Made by a program: the position numbers and the translations under genes. This document shows, piece after piece, positions 33,502-45,902 of a stretch of 64,000 nt of DNA. Numbering within the stretch: the stretch's first letter is position 1; every line of letters begins with the position of its first letter. Source of the stretch: Ectocarpus siliculosus (taxonomy: Eukaryota; Sar; Phaeophyceae; Ectocarpales; Ectocarpaceae). The notes beneath the pieces are model-generated. The model saw nothing but the letters and a program-made list of their open reading frames with translations, had not been told where the DNA came from and ran no database searches. Location: positions 680,821 to 744,820 of the forward strand of contig FN649727.1 in assembly GCA_000310025.1 (NCBI GenBank), given 5' to 3'.

Positions 33502-36500
33502 GCTGTGGTTTGTGTTATCCGACACGGTTGTGCTTCTGCGCGGCACAATAATAACGACAACCACTTTGAACACCAACCCGGTTACCAACAACAACGGCCA
33601 ACCGTCGACGGCTCCCCACTGTCATAGTGGCCAGAGCTGGTGGCGGTAACGGTGGCGCTCTGCGACGCGACGGAGCAATCCCCGCAGATGAAGGTCGTCG
33701 GGCTCGACCTCGTCAACATCCTCGCCGAGTTCTGCCCGGACATGATGGCTCCTCACCGGGCCAACCTGCTTCAGGCACGACATTTTTCTCACCCACACCC
33801 CGTTGTCTTGTTGGTGTAGACCTCTGAATTGCCGGCGCCCCGCTTGTTGTTCTGGGTTGTTCAAACCGGTGCGTTGGGGCGAATGAGTCGCGTACCCCAA
33901 AGTTCGAGCTTAAGAATTATAAAGTGCGTTGAATGTTCCTTCGTTTTCGTCTTTTCAGTTTTGCCTGCGGCTCGCTTGCCTTCTTCATGACCTGTATTCG
34001 AGGTAAGGAAGCCTTCTCCACCCCCCCCCCCCCCCTCCGTTACAAATTCATTGACTCCCTACCCACGAATCCGGTGAACACCGTAATCATCGGAATCATC
34101 GCACATGTCGGAGATATCTCACCCAAGTGCAAAAAAACACGGGTTACTAACGATTTAGTTCGATTTTCACACAGGTATCGGAGTCATCGCACATTTCGGA
34201 GATATCGTACCCCTATGCAATAGATACCTGAGAACGAAAACGTTTAAAAAGGCGATCGCACGCTGTGCGATGACTCCGATTATTGCGGTACATTGATCCC
34301 CTGTCGCCGTGGGTGTCTCCACCCGGATCGCAGCTCAACAACAAGGTATTATACCACGTTTTGCCACCGTGTCGGGCTTTATGTTGCAGATGTTCGAGGC
34401 GTGCCTAGACGACGCCAACGTCGGAGTGAGGGACACCGCTCTCAAGGCTGCCTGCTCTTACCTGCCAGGTGTCTACATAAACGTGGTTCGTTTGCTTGCG
34501 CGCGCTCGGGCCGGGTGCCCCCCAACCAAATAGTTGTCGGTGGTCGTTGTCCGTGCGGCCTTGAGTTGTAGCTCAAGCTGTTGGCCTTTGTTTTGCTGTT
34601 GCTGCTGCTGCTGCTTGTGATTCTTTGGTTTGTCGTCGTGGCTGCGGCACCGTGCTTAGAACCGAGTGTTCTTGTCGGTCATATCTGGCGCAATGCCCCG
34701 ACCGTCTCTCGCTCCCCTCGCCCCCCCCCCCCCGTGTTTTGATGCGTTCCGAAGGGCCGTCCGCTGTGGCGGCGTCTTCTCTGGTGCCGAAGATGATGTC
34801 GGTCTTGGAGGCGAGTTTTGTTTTGTGGTCTCCGTTTGATGGTGGTGATAGCGGTGGTTTTGCTGCTGCTGCTGCTGCTGCTGCTTGTTTGCTCATTTTT
34901 TTGTTATTGTGTTCTTCTTCAGCCTCTTGCCTCTGCCATTGTATTCCACGCCGCTTGTTTGCGTTTCAAGTACGTACATGTTTGGGCCCAAACCGAAAAA
35001 GGGCCACGCCGTCACGCGTGGGTGGATGCTGGTATTTTTTCCCAGCGCACCGTCAGCATAGCATCTCACCCCCCTCCCCCTGTCCATCAACATCAACGTC
35101 CACAAACCAATAGGCGACCGTCAACAGCGCAGGCGAGGGCGTGGCAGGAGACGTGCTCGAGGCGCTCAACGTAGTCGCGGCCAACCAGCCCCTGATGCTC
35201 ATAGGCGACCCTCAAAGCCTTGACGTGGTGGGATCCGCCATGCTCTCCCTTGCCGCCAGCCCCACCCTGGAGGTAAGCGAGCCCTGCAGGTACCTACTTT
35301 CCCCCCGTGGTGTGTTTGCAAGGGGCGCAAGCTGCCCTCTCTCCTGAATTACTCGGAGCTGGGGTGGTGTGGCCGCAAGAGGTAGATGTCGACGGGTTGA
35401 TTGAGTGCGTAGACATGCGCGTACACCTCGGCGGACACAGCACGCCAGCAACCCCCTTACATGGCATCATTTTCCCGTGTTATTTTTTGTTGAATACTTG
35501 CCAGGATTCCACGAGGGAGCTGTCGCTTGAGGTCATCACGGGATTGTGCGAAAGCGCTCCTTCCGTCTTCCGTGAAGGCGGAGGGGGGATCGTTGGTGCC
35601 GTCGTACCGCTCACCATGAACATGGTGGCACGGCATCCCAAAGGTAATACATCAGACCTGACAGCCCCGTTGTTGTCTTGGCTGTTTATCGGGTTGGTCG
35701 CCGCCAGCACTGCCAGCACATAGGCGGTGACGTCACTGCCAGGCTCCTGGGCCCTTTTCTCGCTTTCTCAAGTGTCTATCATTTATCGATGCACCCCCGC
35801 TTGATTGTCCTGTATTTTTTTTCCCCGGCAAACAGAAGGAGGGATAGGCCGCCTTACCTTGTTCCTCGATCTCTGGCATTGGCTATGGTTAAGTCTGTTC
35901 GCTCGCTGTGCTTCTCTACTCACAAAACGTTCATCAATCTGGTCGATGTGCGTGCTTCTCTGCGCGCGAAACTTTCCCGCCGTGTCGTGTTGGTTGGCAG
36001 GCGACGAAAGTGAAGAGGAGCTGGTGGCTTGGCTTTCCACGGCGGGAGGGAGCGAAGACGACATGAACGGCCACTTGGACGGGGATGGCCTCTGCAATAT
36101 ATTCGCGAACGCCCTTCACAGGTCAGTTTGTTGTTCGTTGCTGCTGCTGCTGTTGTTTTTGTTGTTGTTGTTTTAGTGTTTGGTACCGGCGTTTTTGTCG
36201 TTTCCGCTCAGGGTTGTTACGTTCCAGCGAATGGTTTCGTAGGTGGTGCCTTATTTGTTTTTGGCCGTGCGTTCGTCGAGGTGTACATGGTCAGATCAGA
36301 TGAATAGACTTTGCTTTCGTTTTTTTTGTTTTTGTCTGGCCCACGGGGGACGAATTTTTCACAGAGGTGATGCAACAGCGTATTGTACTCTCTGTAGCAT
36401 CAACAGACCCGACCTCAACATCAAAGGGCGAAAGAACTGCCCCCAATTCATCGCCCCCTTGCCATCGGGGTTGGGTTTTCGTCGCTTGGCAACGACGTTG

Positions 36501-39500
36501 TAAAACAAGCCGCCCCCCCCGGTGCTTGCCATCGGGGTTTGGGTTTTCGTCGCTTGGCAACGACGTTGTGAAACAAGCCCCCCACTCGGTGTTTGCCATC
36601 GGGATTGGGTTTTCGTCGATTGGCAACGACGTTGTAAAACAAGCCAATTCACTTCGTGAACTCGGCAACCAGGTTACCGTATTTTTTTTTTACCTCTGGT
36701 TTTTTTTTTGGCGGTAACCATAATGGTGGTCGAGTAGATCATGTTGTGCGGGGTCGAGAAACCTCACTCCGCGCAACGGGGGATGATCGCACCACGTTGT
36801 GTTAAAATGGTCAAGCTTCCTCGAGGCAGTTACACAGTGCTTACAACTATCTCTGGAAGTGAAAGCACCAGAAAATAAATTAAGTCATACGTAGCTGTCA
36901 TCCGTACGCAAGGAAGTAAGCAGAAGATGCCGAACACCCTTAGCAGGATGCAGCTCACCCTTCATGCGACTCGCCAAATACCTCACGGCGCTTCGCGCTT
37001 GGTGATGTGAGAGCCTGGTCCGGTGAGAACCCGGCGTGCTCCGTCCCGGCTTTGTAGGGATGCGAGGTCAATGGTCAAACGACTACGGCATGCACGACTA
37101 TGAGTACACCCCCCCCCCCCCTTGGGGCGTACAGGGAGATGTTTGAGGCATGGAATAAAAAGCAGAAGGCGGTAGCTGTACTGGGGAGTAGGAAGTGGTT
37201 TGAAAAGGCGGGAAGGGATATCGTTAGGATAGACAGATTAGGGAAGACATTTTTGAAGGACCTTTGGCAAAGTAGGAAGGAACGATTGGCCATCGGTGAT
37301 CGGTCCTGTGGGAACAATGCTCCGTCCTCTCGAGGACGCGTGGTCAATGGTCTAACCGCTAAGGCATGCAAAACATAAGAGTACGCCCCCCCCCCCCCCC
37401 CCCTTGTTTTCTGACCCCCCCTTGCCGCCTTCTCGAACAACAAAGGGGTCTCCAACGCGTTGGGCGGTCAGGCCATGCTCTCTTCTGTCATGCCGATGTG
37501 CTCGGAGTTCGTGCAAGACATCTCCAGCTGGCGCCGTCGAAAGGCCGGCTTGCTCTCTCTGTTTCTCATCGGCGAGGTGCGCTTTAAAATAAAATAAATT
37601 TTTTGTTTTTCCACTCACCATGTCCGATACAGACTCGAGTGGGCGTGTAGCCCCCATTCGTTATTTTCGTTCACAAAGACACGAAGATAGCTCTGGTTAG
37701 CGTCTATGGTTTGTGGCCGTTAAACTGTGAAAGGTGTGGATGACGTTTATTTGCTGCAACTTTGTTGGCAGGGGTCTGGCGAGGACCTCGCGGGCAGCGG
37801 GATCCTCCCAGAAATCGTTCTGGGACCGGTTCTGGCGGGGATGCAGGACGAACATCCCCGGGTGCGGAACGCGGCGCTGTCTTGCGCGGAGCACATCTTG
37901 GAGTACCCCGCCCCAGATGAAGGGTCGTTCCAGGAGGCGTTTCGCGGCGAGGTGAAAGCTTTGAGACTACATACTGTAGCCAGGAGACCAACTACGGTAT
38001 CGTCCACACTCAACAGAGACCGGACTTCTGTTGTGGAAGTATGGTAGGCATTCCACATAGCAGGGACGTAGTTTTGGTCCAGTCGAGTAGACGTTTGTTC
38101 GGATTAAATTTTCGGTGTTGTGGGTGGCGGCGTTATCGATGATGGTGGTTGGCATTGTTCCCGGAATCATCCTGGTCCCGGTGAACCGTGTTCTCACGGA
38201 GGTCAGTCCAACCAGATCCGGGACCTTGCGTACTGGGGAGGCAGACGCGAAAGGACGTGAGCTGATGATGACTTCACCCAGCGGACAGGGGTGTGCATTT
38301 TCCGAGATATGTGCTGATTTTTTTTCCAAAGTCTACGCAGACCTTCCTCCTCCCAAGCAGCATGGCATGTATGCCCACAGATGGCTCGGGAACTTAACCT
38401 ACAACTCCCCCCCCCTCCCCTCCCTTATTTGGTGGCTTCCATGCCCACCGCCAAGCTCTTGCCCGTCCTGGTGGAAAGCTTGGGCGGCCCCAACGCGAAC
38501 ATGCCGCGCCTCCAGGCCGCCGCGGCCAGCGCGATCACAACCTTCTGTGACCCGGAGAGGCTGCGCGCAGAGTGGCTGGACGAACCCGCCGGCCCCCCCG
38601 GCAGCAGGCTTGGCCAGGAGGCCGTCGGGCTCGTGCTGCTGCGGTCGCTGGAGGGGCTCGTGCCTCCTTCTGGGTCGTCGTGTGTTGCGGTCAGGGAGGA
38701 GGCGTGGGCGGCGTTGGGGGTAGTCTGCCAGGTGTGTGTGTCGAGGGGGGGAGTTGTAGTGAGCCGTGCTTGTTTTCCCGGTGTTCCACGTTGGTGGTTG
38801 TGGTGCTAACGCTTAGCGCTGAGCCTGAAGCCTAGCGGGAGGGGGGTGTTGACGGCGGTGTGGGTAGTGTGGGCTTGGTGGGGTGCGGTGCTACCCCCTC
38901 AGGGGGTTTCGCCTCAGGGGGTTTCCCCTCAGGGGAGTTTCCCCTCAGGGGAGTTAGAGGATGGTTCCTGATGCGGTGGTCAAATTATTTCGTGTGGATG
39001 CGCGTGGGCGTCTGTAATGGGCTTGCGCGTGCTCAAGATCCTGTGCTCTTGAACTCTTGAAAGGTTTGTCTCCAAAAATCTTGTTGGGTTCCGGATAATG
39101 ACGTCTTCGCCAACTATGTCGCCCACAGAAGGTCCAGCTACGGACAGCACCGGGACAAGTCCCCGGGTGTGCAGTTATGCACGCCCAACAGTGCTACCAA
39201 CAACAAAGCCCCCCCCCCCCCCAACATACACACCATATTTGTGTTCCAGGTATTGGGTCCCGAGTTCGGGTCCTTCTACGGCACCTTCGTGCCGCTTGCC
39301 AAGGAGATTATCTTCGCCGGGGCCACTCCAACGGGACCGGCGGCAGCTGCGGCGGCGACGCCGTCGGAGGATATGGATGCTGTGCGCGGCAAGGCGGTGG
39401 AGGCGATAGCGCTGATGGGGCAGGCAGTCGGTCTGGATTTGTTCCGGGAAGACGCGCACCAGGTGAGGTCGGTTTTGCCGGGGGGAAGGGGGGGGGTTGC

Positions 39501-42500
39501 GGGGGGTGCAGTCGGCAAATTCCGCGCACCCTTTTGGTCAGTGACACATGGTGCATCGAGCACCGTGTACGCGATGGTGATGAGACGCTGATATGGTGTC
39601 TTTGCGTTTGGATGGTTTGTTGGCATGGCCGGCGTCTTGTCCTGCTGAGCTTGTTGCGCACTTTCGAAGCTGTTGGCAATTGAATGTTAAGTGTCCCCAA
39701 GTCTCGTGGAATATTGTTCTGGAAGCCCCTTGGGGATTGTTTTTCATCTACCGGCCTCTTCGTTGCTCCGCCTGTTTCGGACTAATTCAGGACAGGCCAA
39801 CTTCAGCTGGGCACGGTGGTGTCGGATCGGCTCTTTAACGTTTCTGTTTCGCCTGAAACTGCCACGACGAATGTGCAATGCCGCCTTCATCTGCTAAGAA
39901 GATCCGGTCCCCCGTGGACGACCCGCGACCGAGTTATGTTGACTTTAGCTCGCGCACTTGCGCTGTTTTCCTCGTTGTGTTGCTTATTTCACGACAATGC
40001 CACCCTGGTCGCAGGTGATCCGGCTCCTCCTGAACGAGCAGAAGAAGACGGTCGAAAGGGACCCAGCCAATCCTCAGTCCACGTACACCTTCCAGGTAAA
40101 GATGCCTCAATCCTCAAACGTCTCCGGATAACATGGGCGGAAGATAGATAGGTAGGTAGGCAAACGGTAGAGGCACGCTACCCACCCTTCCCTTCCACCC
40201 CACAATGTTCTCGTCGGTTTCGATGCCGCTAAATCATCGTTGCCCCTATTGTACCTGTATCTCCCAAAAAGGACTAAAATAATCCCTGCTTTCTCGAGGG
40301 AGTATTGTAGGCGGTCTGAGGAGAGTCTATAACAGTGCAACAACAGCACATTCATCCCTCACGCCCGTCCGTCGTCCCAAATCCTTCCCACCTGCTCCAA
40401 TCTCCTCCGTGTGGAGGAACATAGCAAATACACACCGCAACCAACTCACGACAAACCGCCGTTGTTGTCAGGCGCTCGCGCGGATGGCCGGCGTCCTCGG
40501 CGAAGAATTCCTCCCGTACCTCTCCGAGGCGGTAACCCCGCTCCTCGCGGCCCTCTCCACGGCGGCTGAAATGAAGCTGTCCGACGCCCCCGACGCTGAC
40601 GCGGCCACCCTAGAGTTCGAAGACGCGGGCCTGACCGCCATGACGATGGACCTCCGGGGCGCTGGGCCGCAGGTGTTCGGGGTCAACAACTCCCTCATGC
40701 AGGCCAAGGAATCGGCGTGCAAGGCCCTCTACCAGTACACGGAGGACCTGGGCGAGGGGTTCGCGCCCCACGCGGCGGCGACCATGTCCGTCGTCCTGCC
40801 CAACCTGGGACCCCAAAATCCGGTTGCGGTGCAAGTCGTTAGCGCCGCACTCGTGCCGAGGCTGGTGGGGCTTGCCGCCCGCCGCGCGGAAGCTGCGACG
40901 GCTGCAGGCGGAGGCGGAGGCGGCGGTGCCGTTGAGTGGGCATGCGAGGCGCAGGCCATGCTCGACGCTTCGGTAGACGCGCTGACGGAGATGGTGTCGA
41001 GGCTCGGCGGCGAAAGCGGCGGCGGTGGCGGCGGCGGCGGCCTCGGCGGTGGGAGCGCGCAGCAGGAGGAGCTGTTCGAAAAGGGGGACCAGGAGCCCGC
41101 CTGCGTGGTGGCCGACTCGCTCTCGAACCTGCTCGAGGGACGCTGCAGCGACGGCGGCGACGGAGCGGCGGGAGTCTTGAGAGTCTCGGACGAGAGACTG
41201 TTGAGCACGGTAACCGTGCTGAGAGATGTAGCGGCGGCCTCGATCCGGCGAACAAGGTCGCTGTTAGCGGCGACGGCGGCAGCGGCGGCGGTGTCGGCCG
41301 GGGGGCTGGGGGGAGTGACCGGTGCCGAGGAGGCCGCGGAACTCGCGGAGCTCGAGGAGGGGGAGGAGGAGATGCTCGTTTCCGTGGCGGACGCGACCGG
41401 GTGGATGATTAGGGGGAGGAAGGCGGCGTTCCTGCCGACGTTCGAGGCGGTCCTGAGGCCACTCGTGCTCCCGCTCCTGGACTCTACCGCGGCCGCCGCT
41501 GCCGCGCTTCCCTCGTCACACCGCTCGTTCGCGCTGAGCATAGCGATCGACGTGCTGGAGCTCGCCGGGGAGGGAGGGCGGAGAGCCGTGTTTCCGGAGC
41601 CGCTGCTGCCGGCGCTGCTGCAGGGGTGCCGGGAGGACGAGCTGGCGGCATCGGCGAGACAAGTGTGAGTAGACGCCCTCTTTTTTATCGAAGGCGATCG
41701 TGGCGTAGACATCGATGTTGTTTTTTGAAGTAGGAGGTGATCTCCCCCTAAAAAAACACGGAACAGGCAAGATGAAATGCAAAGAGGAAATGACAAGATG
41801 TTTTCGAGAAATCAGTCCCATACAGCCGCGATCCCAGGTGGTCTAGGTGGTATCCACGCAACGTACCAATGCGCCAGGTCATGGGTTCGAGTCCCGACGA
41901 AGCGAGTTTTTTCATGCTGTCGTTCCTGGGACACTGAAAATGATGACTCGTTCTTAAATAAATGCTTCGACTTCATTGTTAACGGGGTGGGGAGGGCTGG
42001 ACCCTGCTCGGAAAAAAACATTGCAAGGCAGAGACAGCAGGAGAGGGTGTCCCACCTACCCCGTCCGTTGTGACCCCGGATGGATCGTCTAGCTATTATA
42101 GTCGCAGTGACGAGGAGGAGGCACGCGACGAAAAACCAATAACGAGAGAAAATATAATACTTCTGTAAAAAAAAATGAATACGAACGTTAAATCAATAAC
42201 ATAAGTTTCTCGAGATTCTACCGAAAAATGGTTTTCCATGACGCACCCGACCTCAAGGATTTTGACGAATTTTCGCACAAACACAACTACCCCCCGGCAG
42301 AACTTTATTGCAACAGAAGGCACATCTGTCCAAACTCGAGTTTTGATCCACCACAACCAGTATGCAGCAAGTGTTGTGATGACGTTCGGGTCCCTCGCCC
42401 TCCGTTAGGTGCGCGTACGGGCTGGGGGTGGCAGCGGACTTCGGAGGCCCAGAGTTCGATCCTCACAGCGCGGAGGCCCTACGGCTCCTCCTTGCCCTCG

Positions 42501-43225
42501 TCGCCCAGGGTCGAGGGGGCAGCACCGCCGGCCCAGCCCAAGAAGAAGACGAAGAAGAAGACGACGAAGGCGACGAAGACGGCGAAGACGACGAAGAAAA
42601 CGAAGACGACGAAGACGACGACCGGTGGGAGAACGGCGCGCTGACAGACAACGCCATCTCCGCGGCCTTCCGGGTGCTGTTCGCCCGCCCGGGCCCCGTG
42701 GACGCCGCCTTCGCCGCCGTGCCCATGTCCGGGTTCGTGGGCTCCCTCCTGGACGCGCTGCCGATCGTCGTGGATGTGGAGGAGGCACACGTGTGCCACC
42801 GGAGGGTCGTGGACCACGCTCTCAGCCGCCACGAACTGTTTTTCGGCGGCGGCGTTGGGGGGGGTGATTCTAGCGGAGCGGCCGTCTATGCGGCGGTGGT
42901 GGTGCCGAAGCTCATGGCCGCCTTGGCTGGGATGGTGCGGTACCAGCCGAGCCCGGAAGAGGGAACTGCCGCGGCAGCGGCGGCGGCAGGGGGTGGCTTG
43001 CTCCCGTCTTACGGTCGTAGCGGTGGTGGCTACGGCGCAGGAGACCCCGAGGAGGAGCTGTGGGCGCGGCAGCTCGTAGACAAGGAGACCCGACAGAAGG
43101 CGGAGGAGGTGCTGGTGCGGATCGAAGGCGAGTACCCCAAGGTTTTCGAGGAGGCGTGGGCGGGGCTCGGGGAGGAGAGTCGGCGAGCGCTGCAGACGAC
43201 AACGGCGGAGATTTGCGCCCGGTGA
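31693..43225 (+). CDS. IPO5: Importin-5-like karyopherin beta (IPO5/RanBP5/Kap121 type)
   Basis: Nuclear import receptor built of HEAT repeats; the family binds RanGTP through its N-terminal repeats and carries ribosomal proteins, histones and other cargo. Exons: 31693-31830, 32211-32364, 33007-33116, 33628-33774, 34390-34468, 35133-35272, 35505-35643, 36001-36121, about 37447-37576, 37772-37951, 38456-38731, 39250-39462, 40015-40095, 40472-41664, 42409-43225. Phases agree at nearly all joins. Marks of the family: LRAMAAVLLRTLFDARSDVW, RRKLTHTIGQLAEIS, DSTRELSLEVITGLCESAP, WRRRKAGLLSLFLIGE, DEHPRVRNAALSCAEHILEY, ALARMAGVLGEEFLPYL and RQVCAYGLGVAADFGG. At about 1,300 residues it exceeds the usual 1,100 because of Gly-rich loops (40910-41058), Ala-rich stretches and an acidic Glu/Asp run (42541-42625). 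Oddities: a GC donor at 33775 and an acceptor near 37445 that fits only if one G is extra. The fully open frames indicate a working gene. Confidence 0.92.
32932..32946. repeat. Poly-C tract before importin exon 3
   Basis: A C run about 60 bases upstream of the acceptor at 33006. Similar runs precede exons 9 (37386-37403), 11 (about 38406-38420) and 12 (39209-39222), as if C rather than T forms the polypyrimidine tract. Confidence 0.6.
33440..33512. repeat. CTG microsatellite in importin intron 3
   Basis: About 20 mostly pure CTG/TTG units just before exon 4. Related CTG tracts occur in introns at about 34600, 34862 and 36140. Confidence 0.9.
34081..34288. mobile_element. Short MITE in importin intron 4
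   Basis: A 208-bp element with inverted ends CCGTAATCATCGGAATCATC and the complement of CCGCAATAATCGGAGTCATC, then GCAC on both. TA follows the right end (34289-34290) and CA precedes the left, consistent with a mutated TA target. Internal GTATCGGAGTCATCGCAC resembles the subterminal motif of the 4639-5721 element, so the two may be one family. Confidence 0.65.
36461..36650. repeat. Minisatellite, three 65-67-bp units
   Basis: Units run TTGCCATCGGGGTTGGGTTT and TCGTCGCTTGGCAACGACG, then TTGTRAAACAAGCC, at 36461, about 36526 and about 36593, in importin intron 8. Confidence 0.85.
36690..37118 (-). repeat. SINE-like dispersed repeat, copy 1
   Basis: About 420 bases nearly identical (roughly 90%) to 45903-46303. 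Read on the minus strand it starts near GTACTCATAGTCGTGCATGC and ends in an A-run (the T-run at 36701-36710). It lies in importin intron 8. A related start-like segment recurs at 37335-37385. Short, dispersed and A-tailed, with no coding frame: SINE-like, but no clear A/B box pair. Confidence 0.7.
41827..41900 (+). repeat. tRNA-like (SINE head) sequence in the last importin intron
   Basis: TGGTCTAGGTGGTATCC resembles an A box and GGTTCGAGTCC (41884-41894) is a perfect B box. The flanks do not fold into a complete acceptor stem that I can see, so I call it a tRNA-derived repeat rather than a tRNA gene. Confidence 0.5.
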
Positions 43226-44201
43226 TGGTGGCGCAGACCGGGCGGGTTGCTTTTGGGTGGCCTTCCCTTGGGTGGCGGGTGTAGTTCCTTGCGTCGCATA
43301 ACCGTTGCACCCGCTGCAGCGCTGCGTGGTTTCGGCCATGCGTCAGTTTCTCCTAGCGGATTGGTAAGAGGGTTTCCTTCTCTAGTTTTTGTTTCACCCG
43401 AAAAGCAGTCTAGCGGGGCCTCGTCACTCTTTTTTTCAAGTGCCGCACATGTTTTTCCGCAACGCAGTTTCAGGGGGAACCGGGCAGGCGTGGCTACAAC
43501 TGGGTAACGAAAGACAGCCGGGGGACTTGCTTTACATAGCAAGCTACGTCGGCGGGGAGCGGGTATCTGTTGCACCGTTTTCCTTGAAGTAGGGGCCAGG
43601 AATGCGCGTGCTTACGTTTTCGGTGGAAGGTAAGTTGCTTTGTGATCTCTCAAGTACAAACATACCTGTTTTATCTCTCTGCTCTTTTTTGTCCCGAAAA
43701 CGGACGGCAGTGACAAAAAAAATTTTGATTGTCCCCACACCGGCAGTGGCACGTACGTCGGGAATATTATATACATCTTCTCAATTTACTATTCGCAGAA
43801 AATCGTCGACCGTCGGGCGCATTTGACTTGAAAAAAGAGTTGCCCGGCGCATATTTTTCTCCCTTTTGTTTTGGTTGTTTCTGAAGCCGTAAAAGGCATC
43901 CAACCTACACGAACATGCATGTGTGGCCTACGTAACTACAGCACAGCAATACTACGCCACATGTACGGATTCGTGTTTACGTACTAGGGTATATGCGCTG
44001 CCAGTGAGCGCGTTGTTCTGTCGTTGTACATGCACGCCTACATGTCGGTGTCTTCACGTCATGCGCACATGATGAGGAGTCCGTCCCCGCTTCCATTCTC
44101 AAGCCTGAAACGATGAGCAAAAAAAGCCAGCTTGGGACTACACTGCTGTAGCAACGCCGACGATGATTTTCGTCGGCTTGCTTTCAACAATGTAGACAAT
44201 A
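43226..44201. other. 3' flank of the importin gene
   Basis: Short open frames only; likely 3' UTR at its start, then intergenic sequence. No clear polyadenylation signal stands out. Confidence 0.4.
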
Positions 44202-45660
44202 TGTTGTTGTTGTTGTTGTTGTCTTCACATTATAAAACCCGTTCGGTCTCCGCTCAGTACCTTCTAATGTGGTCCGTAGTGGTCCAACTGACACGGACGC
44301 TGTGCGTGGTCACAAGCTAACCACCCAACAAGGGGGTACACCTTTCTACAATAAAAATACATTAGAATGGACACCAGAAAATCTCTCCAAGGCACGATAT
44401 GTCTTCTACCTTGTTCTGTGTAGTACCCAAATGAAAAGAAAAACCTAAGGCATAATAACTGGGATACAGACGATCGACCCCGGCCAAATAGGGATGAAAG
44501 AATGAAAGACAAGGAAAGAAAGAAAAGAAAGGAAAGAGAGAGAAAGGCAGACAACACGGAACAGATATATATATATGGCGATACGTCCGACTGGTATTAT
44601 TATTCCTGCTATCGTCTATCTTCAGTCCGGGACGCATCTCTTTATCCGTTCAGCCATCCCCGTCCTGCTCTCTTCGGCTGCCGTGGTGTCTTCTGTCTTT
44701 CGACGTTTCCCCTTCCGGTGTTACCTTCCCCCCTCTGCTCTGCAGTCCTTTTTTTGGTCTGTTGGTCTGTCCGGTGTTTTTCTTGTTTCGTTCTAGCGCG
44801 TACAACACTTTTAGCTTCTCTTTCTCCTTGTGCCAATTGACCATGAACTCCATCACCCCTTTGTACCATGGCACCCCGTTCTCCACCTTGGCAGCGATAG
44901 GCCAGCAGTCATGCCGTATCCCGAACGTCCTCAGGTCGTCAGCCGTGGATTCAGCATTGGCACCGAACTCTACGAAGTCGTCCTTCATGCGTAGACTAAA
45001 CACCCAATTATTTTTTTCCGGACGCCCGCTGTCTGGGTCCTCCCCATGATCTATCCCCATGATCTATCTCCGAACATCAATCGCTTCGGGGGTCGCCCGT
45101 CCGGTTGTCTGGCCAATGCTCCAGCAAACAGCAGTAGCTCTTTCTTTGTCGAACAGTAAGTAGTATAGCCTCCACGCTTTGGCATCCAACCTTTTCTTTC
45201 AGGGCTTGGGCGTACGAGAGCTGCCAATATTTGCCGCGCGTGCGGCGGTGGGAGCCGATAACCCGTAGCAGAAGACGGTGTGGTGCGTAGTTGTCAGTAA
45301 TGTCGTAGTGCTTACGGTGCGGGGTCCACGTCATGCATCCGTACAGCAGGGCCTCTATCGCTTCCGCTTCTTTAGTCCCCACCGTGCCGTCGGCCTGTCG
45401 AAGAAAGAAGAAGAAGAGCTCCCGGGCGTACTTCCGGGAGACAAGCCCACGCCGCTCTTCTCCGTTGCTGTTGGTTGATCTCCAGCGTGAGTTCCGGCAT
45501 CTTCTCTGACCCGGCGACCCAGATATCGGAACTCCACTGTCTGGGCATACTTCTGTCCCGCTGCTTCGATCACCAGCGGTGCCGTAGGTGGCATGTATCC
45601 CCGCGTATCATCATTATTACTTTGACGCCTCCAAGGCCGTACATGCATTCATTCATTGTT
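44202..45660 (-). mobile_element. 5'-truncated LINE (non-LTR retrotransposon)
   Basis: The minus strand encodes the end of a LINE reverse-transcriptase protein in three successive frames, so about two frameshifts. It reads LVIEAAGQKYAQTVEFRYLG (about 45575-45515), then IEALLYGCMTWTPHRKHY and LLRVIGSHRRTRGKYW (about 45355-45240), then GRPEKNNWVFSLR and WYKGVMEFMVNWHKEKEKLK (about 45020-44810). The 3' end is a (CAA)n tail at 44202-44221. No catalytic YxDD motif lies in the retained part. Dead on arrival through 5' truncation, which is common for LINEs. Confidence 0.75.
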
Positions 45661-45902
45661 GTTTTCAGGGTGATGTGAAATCTGAGTCTCGGCACAAGTC
45701 AAAACCATCTATCCCCGTGTATCACTATTTATTTACACAAGGAAGGGCCGGCATGCCTTGTTTGTCGTCAGGGAGGAATAGTGGAATCTGTTGTAGTCTC
45801 CCTCAAAGACACGGCACAGATGGACTACTACTGCTGTATCTACCTCTACTCAGCTCGCTCTTTTTTCTTTCCCGCCCCAAACACCGTTCGTTTTGTTTTG
45901 TT

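Noticed and set aside
33406-33594. Poly-alanine protein from the CTG/GCT tract
   Set aside because: Lies in an intron of the importin gene; a microsatellite translated by chance.
40729-41796. Long minus-strand open frame (355 codons) opposite the importin gene
   Set aside because: Ser/Pro/Ala-rich shadow of the GC-rich importin exon 14; no domain of its own.
41827-41900. A functional tRNA gene in the last importin intron
   Set aside because: A and B boxes are present, but I cannot form a complete acceptor stem; it is better called a tRNA-derived repeat.
42405-43339. Long Arg-rich, Ser-rich or Glu-rich frames around 42.4-43.3 kb on both strands
   Set aside because: Shadows of the importin last exon, caused by its GAA/GAC run.
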